Assembly: GCA_027587225.1 (NCBI GenBank)
Contig: JAPDDQ010000042.1
Location: 1 to 64,000, forward strand
DNA: 64,000 bases
Direction: 5' to 3'
Source: Solirubrobacter taibaiensis
Lineage (GTDB): Bacteria; Actinomycetota; Thermoleophilia; Solirubrobacterales; Solirubrobacteraceae
Under the pieces are notes generated by a model. The model worked only from the letters and a program-made list of their open reading frames with translations, made no database searches and had not been told where the DNA came from. The position numbers and the translations under genes were made by a program. Shown piece by piece: positions 24,680-33,639 of the stretch. Position 1 is the first letter of the stretch; each line of letters starts with the position of its first letter.

Positions 24680-24811
24680 AGATACGACGAGGTTTCAGCA
24701 GCTCCTCGCTGCCCCCTACTTCTTCGCGGTGGGTGTACCCCGCTCCTGTGACATTCGCAACTTGTGTCGTAGGAAGGGGTGCACCCGACACACCCGAATG
24801 GGCTACTGACG

Positions 24812-25408
24812 TCATGTAATCAGCCCATGAAACTGTGCGCGCCGCACCGCTTCGGTGCGGTTGTGCGCGTCGAGCTTGCGATACGCGCTGCTCGCGTGCT
24901 GCTTGATCGTGTTCGGCGAGAGATTGAGATCCACCGCGATCTGATCGTTGGTCTCGCCGCGCGCGATCATCGTCAAGACCTGCTCCTCGCGCGGCGTGAG
25001 CCGCGGCGCGTCGCCCGACAGCTCGGGCGGTGCCAGGCCCAGTCCGAGGCCCGCGAGCCGCACCGCGGCCACGATCTCCTCGATGCCCCAGGACTTCGAG
25101 ACGAAGCCGCAGGCGCGGACCGTGTGCAGGAGCCGGGCCGGCACCGACTGGCGCTCGGTCATGACGACCAGCCGGCTCGTGGGGGAGGAGTGCTGCAGGT
25201 CGCGGAAGTCACCGCCGTCGGCGAGTGAGCCGTCGACCAGGATCACGTGCGGGGTGTAGCGCGCGGCGAGCACGCCGGCGTGCGTCAGGTCGTTGGCCTG
25301 GAAGCAGCGCTCCACCCACGGCTGCTGGCTCAAGACCGTGCGCAGTCCCCACGTGATCAGCTCGTGCGGATCCACCGCGAGCAGGCGCACGCTCGTCCCC
25401 GTGGTCAC
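24812..25408 (-). CDS. NarL/LuxR-type response regulator without adjacent kinase
   Basis: Start GTG 25408 has a purine-rich ribosome site (AGAGGAGAGAG). 198 residues: a receiver domain with D13, phospho-acceptor D59 (VILVDGS), T84 and K105 (VSKSWG), then a LuxR helix-turn-helix (LTPREEQVLTMIARGETNDQ ... NTIKQHASSAYRKL). The key receiver residues are present, so phosphorylation is possible. No histidine kinase is encoded nearby. It lies upstream of and in line with the sugar importer operon, and divergent from the LacI gene across a LacI-type operator. Confidence 0.88.
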   Translation of the reverse strand: MTTGTSVRLLAVDPHELITWGLRTVLSQQPWVERCFQANDLTHAGVLAARYTPHVILVDGSLADGGDFRDLQHSSPTSRLVVMTERQSVPARLLHTVRACGFVSKSWGIEEIVAAVRLAGLGLGLAPPELSGDAPRLTPREEQVLTMIARGETNDQIAVDLNLSPNTIKQHASSAYRKLDAHNRTEAVRRAQFHGLIT

Positions 25409-25430
25409 TCGCTCTCTCTCCTCTGACGCA

Positions 25431-25446
25431 ATGTAACCGGTTTCAT
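25431..25446. promoter_or_regulatory. LacI-family operator between the LuxR and LacI genes
   Basis: ATGTAACCGGTTTCAT is a 16-bp palindrome with one mismatched pair and a central CG, the classic form for LacI/GalR proteins. On the minus strand a perfect -35 TTGACA (25478-25473) with a weak -10 (TGGAGT, 17-nt spacer) places the LuxR transcription start at about 25443, inside the operator. Confidence 0.75.
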
Positions 25447-25490
25447 GCGACTCCACCATGACGGCGGGAAGTTGTCAAGCTGCAGTGTTC

Positions 25491-26510
25491 ATGGGTGCTC
25501 CGCGGGGCCGTGGCCCGACCATCCGGGATGTCGCTCGCCAAGCCGGGGTGAGCGCCGCCACCGTCTCTCGGGTGCTCAATGACAGCCCGCTCGTCGTGGA
25601 GCCCACGCGCGCGCGAGTACAGGCGGCCGTCGACGAGCTGGGCTACCGGATGAACGCCACGGCGCGGACGCTGTCGCTCGGCCGGTCCACCGCGGTGGGG
25701 GTGCTCGTGCCGTTCTTCACGACCCACTCCGCGGTCGAGCGCCTGCGCGGTGTGGTCGCGCGGCTCGCGCGGCATGGTCAGCGCGGGTACGACCTGCTGC
25801 TGTTCGACGTAGAGGCGCCCGAGCAGCGCGCGGACGCCATGCGCGACCTCGCGGACCGCAACCGCGTCGCCGGGCTGCTGATCGTCTCGCTGCCGATCTA
25901 CGACCACGAGATCGACGCGTTGCAGCGCGACGACCTGCCCGCCGTTTTGCTCGACGTCACTCACCCGCGGCTCCCGCGCGTCGTCGTGGACAACGTCCAC
26001 GGCGGCGAGCTGGCCGCGGAGCATCTGCTCGCAAAGGGGCACAGCCGCATCGCTTTCCTGGGGGATCATCCCACCAACGAGTACGGATTCACGTCGTCGG
26101 AGGATCGGCGGCGCGGGTTTGGGGCTGCGCTGGAACGCGCCGGAATCCGGCTGGAGCCCGCGCTGGAACGTTTCGGGCACCCGGACCGTGACGAAGGGGA
26201 GACTCTGGCCCGCTCGCTGCTCGCGCAGCCCTCCCCGCCGACGGCGATCTTCGCCGCCTCTGACGTGCAGGCGATCGGCGTGCTCAAGGCGTGCGAGGCG
26301 CTGGGCGTGCGGGTACCGGAGGACGTAGCGGTGATGGGCTTCGACGACGTGGACCTGGCGGAGATCGTGGGGCTGACCACGATCCGTCAGCCACTGCGCG
26401 AGAGTGGCGGGCTGGCCGCTGACCTGCTGGTGGCCGCGATCGAGCACGGCGTGCACGATCCGGTCGAGGAGGTCCAGGCGCTCACCGTCGTCGAGCGGCG
26501 GACCACATGA
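25491..26510 (+). CDS. LacI-family transcriptional repressor
   Basis: ATG 25491 is preferred over ATG 25458 because LacI proteins begin a few residues before the helix-turn-helix (TIRDVARQAGVSAATVSRVL); the longer form adds 11 unlike residues. 339 residues. Hinge NATARTLSLGRS, then a periplasmic-binding-protein-like effector domain with AVMGFDDVDLAEIVGLTTI near the end. It probably represses the glucoside genes around it and itself through the operator at 25431-25446, responding to a sugar. Its stop overlaps the next ATG (ATGA), so the debranching-like gene is coupled to it. Confidence 0.92.
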   Translation: MGAPRGRGPTIRDVARQAGVSAATVSRVLNDSPLVVEPTRARVQAAVDELGYRMNATARTLSLGRSTAVGVLVPFFTTHSAVERLRGVVARLARHGQRGYDLLLFDVEAPEQRADAMRDLADRNRVAGLLIVSLPIYDHEIDALQRDDLPAVLLDVTHPRLPRVVVDNVHGGELAAEHLLAKGHSRIAFLGDHPTNEYGFTSSEDRRRGFGAALERAGIRLEPALERFGHPDRDEGETLARSLLAQPSPPTAIFAASDVQAIGVLKACEALGVRVPEDVAVMGFDDVDLAEIVGLTTIRQPLRESGGLAADLLVAAIEHGVHDPVEEVQALTVVERRTT

Positions 26511-27676
26511 TCGACGGCCTGCTGTCGCCCGAGGGGTGGGCGTACGCCTCCTCGGGCGCGGGACGGTTCCACTGCCTGTTCGGGCGCGACTCGCTGATCA
26601 CGGCGTTGCAGGTGCTGCCGGCGCGCCCGGACGTGGCGCGGGCGACGCTGGCCGCGTTGGCGGCGCGCCAGGGCACTCGATATGACCCGTTGACGCTGGA
26701 GGAGCCCGGGAAGATCGGGCACGAGTTCCGGGAGGCGCCGCCGCCGTCGTTCGTGGCGGCGGGATGGCCCGTCGCCGGTGACTTCGCCTACTACGGGACC
26801 GCCGACGCGACGTGCTGGTTCCTGGTTCTGAGTCGCGCGGTGGGGGAGTTCGGCCCGGCGACGCGAGCGGCCGCGGACTGGCTGGCGCGGGCCCTGGATG
26901 AGGGCGGCGGGTTGGTGCGCCACGCACCCGGCGAGTTCGGGCTCGGGCAGCAGGGCTGGCGCGACACGATCGACGCCGCGGGCGACGCCGACGGCGGCGG
27001 CTTCCTGCGCGCGGACGGGACGAACCCGGCGCCGCCGCTCGCCGACATCGACACCCAGGCCGTCGCCGTCGCCGCTTTGCGCGCGCTCGTCGGCCTGACC
27101 GGCGACCCCGAGTGGGCGCGCCGCCTCGCCGCGCTGCGCGCGCGGCTGTCCGCGCTGCCGCTGGAGACGATGGCCGTGGAGGCCGGTCCGCGCGCCGCGG
27201 GCGTGGCGCCCACCCCCGGCGAGTCGCCGGCCGCGGGCGGCGACGTCGTCGTCCCTGGCGCGGGGTCCCAACTCGGCTGGTTGCTGTGGGCGGACGCGGT
27301 CGAGGACCCGGCGCCGTACGCGGCGCGCTTGTGCGAGCCCGACATCCTCACCGACTTCGGCCTGCGCACGCTCGCCGCGACCGATCCGAACTTCCGTCCC
27401 GACGCCTACCACCGTGGGTCGATCTGGCCGTTCGACTCTTGGCTCGGCTGGGGCGGATTGCACGCTGCGGGCTTCGCAGCCGAGGCCGAGCGCGTCCGGG
27501 CCGGCGTCCTGGCCGCGCTCGATACGCTGGGCAGCGCGCACGAGCTCTACGCGGTCACCGACGACGGCGTGGCGCCGATCTCGACCTCCAACGCCGTCCA
27601 GGCGTGGAGCGTCGGCGCCCGCTGGGCGCTCGAACACGCGTTCGACGGAGTCCGTCCTCCGGCTCATCTATCGTGA
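26507..27676 (+). CDS. Amylo-alpha-1,6-glucosidase-like (alpha/alpha)6 glycosidase
   Basis: 389 residues, cytoplasmic. GRFHCLFGRDSLITALQVLP near the N-terminus, YDPLTLEEPGKIGHEFREAP, and YHRGSIWPFDSWLGWGGLHA near the C-terminus resemble the catalytic region of glycogen-debranching/GH63-like enzymes (MGH1-like). The N-terminal domain found in many homologues is missing, so this is a compact form. Coupled to the LacI gene, so it probably trims branched or oligomeric glucosides. Its 3' end contains the LexA box of uvrB. Confidence 0.75.
   Translation: MIDGLLSPEGWAYASSGAGRFHCLFGRDSLITALQVLPARPDVARATLAALAARQGTRYDPLTLEEPGKIGHEFREAPPPSFVAAGWPVAGDFAYYGTADATCWFLVLSRAVGEFGPATRAAADWLARALDEGGGLVRHAPGEFGLGQQGWRDTIDAAGDADGGGFLRADGTNPAPPLADIDTQAVAVAALRALVGLTGDPEWARRLAALRARLSALPLETMAVEAGPRAAGVAPTPGESPAAGGDVVVPGAGSQLGWLLWADAVEDPAPYAARLCEPDILTDFGLRTLAATDPNFRPDAYHRGSIWPFDSWLGWGGLHAAGFAAEAERVRAGVLAALDTLGSAHELYAVTDDGVAPISTSNAVQAWSVGARWALEHAFDGVRPPAHLS
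27631..27644 (+). promoter_or_regulatory. LexA (SOS) box upstream of uvrB
   Basis: CGAACACGCGTTCG is a perfect CGAAC-N4-GTTCG palindrome, the LexA site of Gram-positive bacteria. It is inside the end of the preceding coding region, 39 nt before the uvrB ATG, so uvrB has its own damage-inducible promoter. Confidence 0.8.
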
Positions 27677-27683
27677 GTGAGCG

Positions 27684-29696
27684 ATGCCGCCCTTCAAGCT
27701 CGACGCCGTCTACTCCCCGACTGCCGATCAGCCGAAGGCGATCGAAGCCCTGGCCAAGGGCATCGAGGCGGGCGAGAACGGCCTGACGCTGCTCGGCGCC
27801 ACCGGCACCGGCAAGACGATGACGATGGCCGCGACGATCGAGGCGGTCCAGCGGCCGGCGCTGATCATGGCGCACAACAAGACGCTCGCCGCGCAGCTCT
27901 GCAACGAGTTCCGGACGTACTTCCCGACGAACTCGGTCGAGTACTTCGTCTCCTACTACGACTACTACCAGCCCGAGGCCTACGTCCCGTCGCGGGACCT
28001 GTACATCGAGAAGGACTCGGCGATCAACCAGGAGATCGACCGGCTGCGGCACGCGGCCACGGCGTCCCTGTTCGCCCGCCGCGACGTGATCATCGTCGCC
28101 TCGGTGTCCTGCATCTTCGGCCTCGGCTCGCCGGAGACCTACAACGAGAACTGCCAGGTCATCGTCAAGGGCGACGACGTGGACCGCGACGAGCTGCTGC
28201 GCAAGCTCGTGCACCTGCAGTACAACCGCAACGACACCGCGCTGGGCCGCGGCACGTTCCGCGTGCGCGGAGACACGCTGGAGGTCTTCCCGGCCTATGA
28301 GGAGACGGCGTTCCGGGCGCTGCTGTTCGGCGACGAGGTGGAGCGCCTGCAGCACTTCGACCCCGTGACGGGCGAGATCATCAAGGACGACCTCGAGCAC
28401 GTCGCGATCTGGCCGGCCACGCACTACAACGTCAAGGAAGGCACGATGGAGCGCGCCGTGGCCGAGATCGGTCACGAGCTCAACGAGCGCTGCAAGACGC
28501 TGGAGGCCGAGGGCAAGCTCCTGGAGTCGCACCGCCTGCGCCAGCGCACGCAGTACGACATGGAGATGCTCAAGGAAGTCGGCTTCTGCTCGGGCATCGA
28601 GAACTACTCGCGCATCCTCGACGGCCGCATGCCGGGCTCACGGCCCTACTGCCTGATCGACTACTTCCCCAAGGACTTCGTCTGCTTCATCGACGAGTCG
28701 CACCAGACCGTGCCGCAGGTCGGCGCGATGTTCGAAGGCGACCGCTCGCGCAAGACGACGCTCGTGGACTACGGCTTCCGCCTACCGAGCGCGATGGACA
28801 ATCGCCCGCAGACGTTCGACGAGTGGCTCTCCATCACGCCGCAGATCGTGTACGTGAGCGCCACGCCCGGTCCATACGAGCGCGAGCACTCGCAGACCAT
28901 CGTCGAGCAGATCGTCCGCCCGACGGGCATCATCGACCCCGAGGTCGACGTCCGCGAGACGAAGAACCAGATCGACGACCTGATGGGCGAGATCCGCACG
29001 CGCGTGGACAAGAGCGAGCGCGTGCTCGTGACGACGTTGACCAAGAAGATGTCCGAGGACCTCACGGACTACCTGCTGGAGATGGGCTTCCGCGTGCGCT
29101 ACCTGCACTCGGAGGTGGACACTTTGGAGCGGATCCAGATCATCCGCCAGCTGCGTCTCGGCGAGTACGACGTGCTGGTCGGCGTGAACCTGCTGCGTGA
29201 GGGCCTGGACCTGCCCGAGGTCACGCTGGTCGCGATCCTCGACGCCGACAAGGAAGGCTTCCTGCGCGGTTCCACGTCGCTCATCCAGACGATCGGCCGC
29301 GCCGCCCGCAACATCGAGGGCAAGGTCATCATGTACGCGGACAAGGAATCCGCGGCGATGCGCACGGCGATCGACGAGACCGACCGTCGCCGCGCCATCC
29401 AGCGCGCGTACAACGAAGAGCACGGCATCACGCCGGAGACGATCGTCAAGGGCATCTCGGACATCTCCGAGTTCCTGATGTCCGACTCGAAGGTCCCGAA
29501 GAAGAGCCGCCGTGGCCGCCGCGCCGAGAAGCAGGGCGACATGACGGTCAGCGAGCTGGAGAAGATGATGCGCGAGCTCGAAGAGGAGATGCTCGCCGCC
29601 GCCGAGGAGCTGCGCTTCGAGTACGCGGCCAAGCTCCGCGACGAGATCCGCGGCCTCCGGCGCGAGTTCGACGCTGCGACCGCAGCCGCCGACTGA
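27684..29696 (+). CDS. uvrB: UvrABC excinuclease subunit B
   Basis: 670 residues, full length. Helicase motif [15 protein letters not shown]; the beta-hairpin region [20 protein letters not shown] that inserts between DNA strands; DEsH-type box [11 protein letters not shown]; motif [11 protein letters not shown]. The C-terminal UVR motif ([20 protein letters not shown]) binds UvrC. It verifies damage handed over by UvrA and loads the nuclease UvrC. A LexA box precedes it. Confidence 0.97.
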   Translation: MPPFKLDAVYSPTADQPKAIEALAKGIEAGENGLTLLGATGTGKTMTMAATIEAVQRPALIMAHNKTLAAQLCNEFRTYFPTNSVEYFVSYYDYYQPEAYVPSRDLYIEKDSAINQEIDRLRHAATASLFARRDVIIVASVSCIFGLGSPETYNENCQVIVKGDDVDRDELLRKLVHLQYNRNDTALGRGTFRVRGDTLEVFPAYEETAFRALLFGDEVERLQHFDPVTGEIIKDDLEHVAIWPATHYNVKEGTMERAVAEIGHELNERCKTLEAEGKLLESHRLRQRTQYDMEMLKEVGFCSGIENYSRILDGRMPGSRPYCLIDYFPKDFVCFIDESHQTVPQVGAMFEGDRSRKTTLVDYGFRLPSAMDNRPQTFDEWLSITPQIVYVSATPGPYEREHSQTIVEQIVRPTGIIDPEVDVRETKNQIDDLMGEIRTRVDKSERVLVTTLTKKMSEDLTDYLLEMGFRVRYLHSEVDTLERIQIIRQLRLGEYDVLVGVNLLREGLDLPEVTLVAILDADKEGFLRGSTSLIQTIGRAARNIEGKVIMYADKESAAMRTAIDETDRRRAIQRAYNEEHGITPETIVKGISDISEFLMSDSKVPKKSRRGRRAEKQGDMTVSELEKMMRELEEEMLAAAEELRFEYAAKLRDEIRGLRREFDAATAAAD

Positions 29697-29706
29697 TTTC
29701 GGCTGG

Positions 29707-30900
29707 TTGTGGGCCGCGTACGCGGCCTCGACCTTCGGCACCTGGATCGCGTTCGATGCCTTCCCGCTGATCGCGATCCTCGTGCTCGACGCCGGCCCGG
29801 CCGCGGTGTCGGCGCTCGCGGCGGCGGGGCTGGCGGTCGGCGCGCTGGTGGCGATCCCGCTCGGACCCTGGGTGGAGTTCCGGCGCAAGCGGCCGGTGAT
29901 GATCGCGACGGACCTCGTGCGCTTCGTCGCGCTGCTGACCGTCCCGATCGCCGTCTGGATGGGCTGGCTGACGTTCACGCACCTCGTGCTCGTGTCCGTG
30001 CTCGTGGCCGCCTGCGGGATCGCGTTCCGCGCGGCGAGCGGCGCCTACGTGAAGGGGCTCGTCCCGCCGGACGAGCTGCTGCGGGCGAACGCGCGCTTCG
30101 AGTCCACGAACTGGACCGCCGCGGTCCTCGGTCCGCCGCTGGGCGGCGCCGCGATCGGCCTGCTCGGCCCGGCGGTCACCGTCGTGGCCAACGCGGCGAG
30201 CTTCGCGCTGTCCGCGCTGGGCCTGCGCGCGATCGGCGGGGGAGAGCCTGCGCCCGCGCCCCGACCCACCACGCAGCTGAGCGATGTGCTGGAGGGCTGG
30301 CGGTTCATCCTCGGCGACCCGGACCTGCGGCCGCTGTTCCTCAACACGGTCCTCGTCAGCGGCCTCATCCTCGCGACGGCGCCGCTGATGGCCGTGCTGA
30401 TGCTCTCCGAGCTCGGGTTCTCGCCATTCGCCTACGCGGTCGCGTTCGGGGTGCCGTGCGTCGGCGGGATCATCGGGGCGCGGCTCGCGCGGCGCTGGAC
30501 GAGCGGTCGCGTGTTGCTGGTCGCGGGGACGCTGCGGGCCTGCTGCTCGCTCCCGCTCGCGTTCGTGATGCCCGGGCCGGGCGGGCTCGCGCTGGTCCTC
30601 GCCACTCAGTTCGCGCTGGTCACGAGCATGGGCGTGTTCATGCCGCACTTCGCCACGCGCCGGCTGCAGCTCACGCCCGACGACCGCATCGCTCGAACGC
30701 TCGCGGCGTGGAACGTCACCAGCAACCTCACGATCGCCGTGCTCACCGCCGCCTGGGGCGTGCTCGCGGCGGTCATCGGCCTGCGGGAAGCGGTCGCCGC
30801 CGCGGGCGCGCTGCTCCTGCTCACCCCGCTGCTGCTCGTGCGACCGCGGCGCGTACCCACGCCGTCGCCGGTTCCAGCTCCCGCGCCTCCGAGCCGTTGA
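29707..30900 (+). CDS. MFS transporter
   Basis: About 397 residues and 12 helices. TTG 29707 is the first usual start codon in frame, but homologues usually have several residues before LWAAYAASTFGTWI, and the frame is open through FGWLW into the end of uvrB. The real start may therefore be a rare codon upstream. VEFRRKRPVMIATDLVRF resembles the motif-A loop of MFS_3/TetV-like drug exporters. The polar Pro-rich tail is read over the convergent AHSA1 gene for 80 nt. Substrate unknown. Confidence 0.8.
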   Translation: MWAAYAASTFGTWIAFDAFPLIAILVLDAGPAAVSALAAAGLAVGALVAIPLGPWVEFRRKRPVMIATDLVRFVALLTVPIAVWMGWLTFTHLVLVSVLVAACGIAFRAASGAYVKGLVPPDELLRANARFESTNWTAAVLGPPLGGAAIGLLGPAVTVVANAASFALSALGLRAIGGGEPAPAPRPTTQLSDVLEGWRFILGDPDLRPLFLNTVLVSGLILATAPLMAVLMLSELGFSPFAYAVAFGVPCVGGIIGARLARRWTSGRVLLVAGTLRACCSLPLAFVMPGPGGLALVLATQFALVTSMGVFMPHFATRRLQLTPDDRIARTLAAWNVTSNLTIAVLTAAWGVLAAVIGLREAVAAAGALLLLTPLLLVRPRRVPTPSPVPAPAPPSR

Positions 30901-31504
30901 CCGCGACGACCAGCCGGGCGCCGTGCCCGGTCCCGTCGCCGAGGCTGACCAGCACGTTCGGCACCTCGAGCGCCCCCGCCGCGAGCCGCTCCCACGCGAC
31001 GGCGGCGGGCACGACGAGCTGGCGCTCGATCCGCACGCTCCAGCCCTTGTCGCCCCGGATCACGACCGGTTCCTCGAGCCCGAATGCCCGCACCAGCTCT
31101 TCGTGGCGCGCCTCGAACCGGTCCGGCTCCGGCACCGGCTTGCCCGCGAGCACCAGGCTCAGGACCTGCAGGCAGTTCTCCCACCCGGAAGCGAAGCTCG
31201 CCGCGCCGGCGCGGTCGCTGAACGTGTGCGTGAGCACGAACACCGTCCCGTCGCCCTCCGTCCGCAGCTCGAACTCCAGCTGATCGTCGCCCCAGGTGAA
31301 CCGGAGCCGGTGCGGTGGCTCGAACGTGAGCACCTTGCCCTTGTCGTCACCGAAGTCGGCGACGTCGCCCTCGAACCTGACCGGGGCGGGGAACCACTCC
31401 GCCAGGCCCTCCGGCGTCGTCACCGCCTGCCAGACACGCTCGATCGGGTGGTCGTAGCGTCGCTCCACACGGATCGCGTCGCCGAGGAACACAGGATCGG
31501 TCAT
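30821..31504 (-). CDS. SRPBCC (AHSA1-like) domain protein
   Basis: 227 residues. The N-terminal half (IRVERRYDHPIERVWQAVTT ... PEGLAEWFPAP ... GWENCLQVL) is a START-like AHSA1 hydrophobic-pocket domain. The second half (RGDKGWSVRIERQLVVPAAV) looks like a partial second copy. Such proteins are commonly paired with an ArsR-type regulator, as here: the genes overlap by 4 nt. No ligand or reaction can be assigned. Confidence 0.82.
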   Translation of the reverse strand: MTDPVFLGDAIRVERRYDHPIERVWQAVTTPEGLAEWFPAPVRFEGDVADFGDDKGKVLTFEPPHRLRFTWGDDQLEFELRTEGDGTVFVLTHTFSDRAGAASFASGWENCLQVLSLVLAGKPVPEPDRFEARHEELVRAFGLEEPVVIRGDKGWSVRIERQLVVPAAVAWERLAAGALEVPNVLVSLGDGTGHGARLVVAVNGSEARELEPATAWVRAAVARAAAG

Positions 31505-31812
31505 TGCGAAGCCTCCTCATCCAGGTATCGGCCGAGCCGGTCGAGCCGGTCCTCCCACATCCAGCGATAGGGCTCGAGCCACTGCGCCACCTCGACGAAC
31601 GGCTCCGCCCGCAGCTCGTACCAGCGCCGCTGCGCGTCGGGCCGCACGCTCACGAACCCGGCGTCCCGCAGCACGCGCAGGTGCTTGGACGTGATCGGCT
31701 GGCTCAGCCCGAGCGCGGCCGACAGGTCGCTCACGGAGCTCGGGCCGGCCCGCAGCTGCGCGATGATCTCACGCCGCGCGGGCAGCGAGAGCACCTCGAA
31801 CGTCGACAGCAT
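31501..31812 (-). CDS. ArsR-family regulator paired with the AHSA1 protein
   Basis: 103 residues with a winged helix: LSLPARREIIAQLRAGPSSV, SDLSAALGLSQPITSKHLRV, wing SVRPDAQRRWYEL. No metal-binding Cys or His motif is seen in the recognition helices, so it is probably not a metal sensor. ATG 31812 is 7 nt after a -10 (TATATT), so the transcript is probably leaderless. Confidence 0.9.
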   Translation of the reverse strand: MLSTFEVLSLPARREIIAQLRAGPSSVSDLSAALGLSQPITSKHLRVLRDAGFVSVRPDAQRRWYELRAEPFVEVAQWLEPYRWMWEDRLDRLGRYLDEEASQ

Positions 31813-31819
31813 GCCATCG

Positions 31820-31841
31820 AATATACCGTAGGAGGCATATA
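31820..31841 (-). promoter_or_regulatory. Leaderless promoter and operator of the ArsR/AHSA1 pair
   Basis: TATATT (minus strand 31825-31820) is a strong -10 that ends 7 nt before ATG 31812. An imperfect inverted repeat AATATACC-N6-GGCATATA (6 of 8 pairs) overlaps it, which fits autorepression. Confidence 0.5.
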
Positions 31842-31845
31842 CGAG

Positions 31846-32637
31846 CTACTCCGAGTCCGAGAACTCCCAGGTCGCGACCGCGAGCATGACCAGCCCGAGC
31901 ACCGCGATCATCAGCACCTCGAGCCCGCTCGGCACCGGCCAGCCGAACCACGTCACGCCAACCACGTCGTCGAGGATCAGCTTGCGCATCGGGTCGACGG
32001 CGTACGTGATCGGGTCCAGCCGGTTCAGGACCGCGAGCCAGCCGGGCAGGTTGGACACCGGGAACAGCGCGCCCGAGATGAAGAACAACGGCATCACGAT
32101 CATCTGCGAGAGCCGCATGAAGGACTGCATCTGCTTCACGCGCGCGGCGAGCATCAGGCCGAACGCGCTCATGGCGAAGGCGAGCAGCAGCATCAGCCCG
32201 AACGCCCCGACGATCACGGGCACGCTGTAGGGCACGTCGACGAGCGGCATCAGCACGATCAGGACCACGCCTTGCAGCGCCGCGACCGTCGCACCCCCGA
32301 GGCACTTGCCGATCACGATCGACGAGCGGCGCACGGGCGCGACCAGCATCTCGCGCAGGAAGCCGAACTCGCGGTCCCACACGATCGAAGCCGCGTTGAA
32401 GATCGCGGTGAACATCACCGACATGCACAGGATGCCGGGGAAGATGAACGTCGTCATGTTCAGCCCGGAGCCGAGCGCGAACAGGAACAGCAGCGGCTGG
32501 ACGAGCGACGTGACGATGCCCAGCCGGTCCTTGCGGAAGCGGATGAGCTCCCGCGTCCAGACGATCTTCACGGCGCGCAGCTCGTTGCGGTAGCTGCGCT
32601 CGGGCACCCGGACGCGGACGATGTCGAAGGTGCTCAT
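31846..32637 (-). CDS. ABC-2-type exporter permease (DrrB-like)
   Basis: 263 residues, about six helices. The family region FPVSNLPGWLAVLNRLDPIT, the IVWDREFGFLREMLVAPVRR loop and RELIRFRKDRLGIVTSLVQP at the N-terminus identify ABC2_membrane/DrrB exporters. Works with the ATPase encoded just upstream (4-nt overlap). Probable export of a drug or lipid-like compound. Confidence 0.9.
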   Translation of the reverse strand: MSTFDIVRVRVPERSYRNELRAVKIVWTRELIRFRKDRLGIVTSLVQPLLFLFALGSGLNMTTFIFPGILCMSVMFTAIFNAASIVWDREFGFLREMLVAPVRRSSIVIGKCLGGATVAALQGVVLIVLMPLVDVPYSVPVIVGAFGLMLLLAFAMSAFGLMLAARVKQMQSFMRLSQMIVMPLFFISGALFPVSNLPGWLAVLNRLDPITYAVDPMRKLILDDVVGVTWFGWPVPSGLEVLMIAVLGLVMLAVATWEFSDSE

Positions 32638-33590
32638 CGGCCCGCCATCATCCGCATGATCATCCGGTTCGCGTTCGGCGCGGCCTCGGCGTCCCGGATC
32701 GTCTTGCCCGTGAAGGACATGAACACGTCGTCGAGGCTGGGGCGGGAGACGCTGACCGAGGTGATCGGCACCTCGAGCTCCGCGAACAGCGTCGGGACGA
32801 ACTGCGCCCCGTTCTCCACGTAGAACGCGATTCCGCCCTCCGAGCGTGTGGCGTCGTACGCGCGCAGCGCTTCCAGCGCCGCGTCGTCGTCCTCGGTCTC
32901 GATCTTGATCCGGTCGGCGCCGACCTGCGCCTTCAGCGCCGCGGGCGTGTCCAGCGCGACGATCTCGCCCTCGTCCATGATCGCGATCCGGTCGCAGAAC
33001 TCGGCCTCGTCCATGTAGTGCGTGGTCATGAAGATCGTGATCTCCTCTCGCTCACGCAGCTCGTGGATGTAGCCCCAGATCGACGCGCGCGTCTGCGGGT
33101 CCAGCCCGATCGTCGGCTCGTCGAGGAACAGCACGCGCGGCGAGTGCATCAGCCCGCGCGCGATCTCCAGCCGCCGCCGCATCCCGCCGCTGAACGTCTT
33201 GACCTCAGCGTCGCGGCGGTCGTAGAGCCCGACCATCTCCAGCACCTGCCGCATCCGTGGGGCGACCAGGTCGGACGGCACGCCGTAGAGCTCGGCGTGG
33301 AGCTTCAGGTTCTGCGCCGCCGTCAGGTACCCGTCGACCGTGGGGTCCTGGAAGACCAGCCCGATGTGGCGGCGGACGTCGTCACGCTCGCGCGTCACGT
33401 CGTGGCCGGCGACGGTCGCGCTCCCGCCCGTGGGCTTCGCGAGCGTGCACAGCATGTTGATGGTGGTCGTCTTGCCGGCGCCGTTCGGACCCAGAAATCC
33501 GAACACCTCGCCGGGGGCGACCGAGAACGAGACGCCGCGCACGGCCTCGACGTCCCCGAACGCTTTCCGCAGGTCCTTGACTTCGATCAT
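32634..33590 (-). CDS. ABC exporter ATPase (DrrA-like)
   Basis: ATG 33590 gives 318 residues of normal DrrA size; the frame is open further upstream but that stretch is antisense to the TetR gene. Walker A GPNGAGKTTT, Q-loop LVFQDPTVDGYLTA, signature FSGGMRRRLEIARGL, Walker B VLFLDEPTIGLDPQTR, H-loop MTTHYMDEAE. The C-terminal extension with DDVFMSFTGK is as in DrrA. A -10 TACTTT (33604-33599) ends 8 nt before the start. It is divergent from a TetR gene that probably controls it. Confidence 0.92.
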   Translation of the reverse strand: MIEVKDLRKAFGDVEAVRGVSFSVAPGEVFGFLGPNGAGKTTTINMLCTLAKPTGGSATVAGHDVTRERDDVRRHIGLVFQDPTVDGYLTAAQNLKLHAELYGVPSDLVAPRMRQVLEMVGLYDRRDAEVKTFSGGMRRRLEIARGLMHSPRVLFLDEPTIGLDPQTRASIWGYIHELREREEITIFMTTHYMDEAEFCDRIAIMDEGEIVALDTPAALKAQVGADRIKIETEDDDAALEALRAYDATRSEGGIAFYVENGAQFVPTLFAELEVPITSVSVSRPSLDDVFMSFTGKTIRDAEAAPNANRMIMRMMAGR

Positions 33591-33627
33591 GTGACTGTAA
33601 AAGTACAGTGACTGTAAGCCAAGTACA
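33591..33627. promoter_or_regulatory. Tandem TetR-type operator repeats between exporter and regulator
   Basis: Two direct copies of GTGACTGTAA...AAGTACA (33591-33607 and 33608-33627, the second with a 3-nt insert). Across the junction CTGTA-AAAG-TACAG forms a dyad. The repeats fill the whole gap between the divergent starts and overlap the minus -10 TACTTT and a plus -10 TACAAT (33624-33629). Confidence 0.6.
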
Positions 33628-33639
33628 ATGAGCGCTCTC

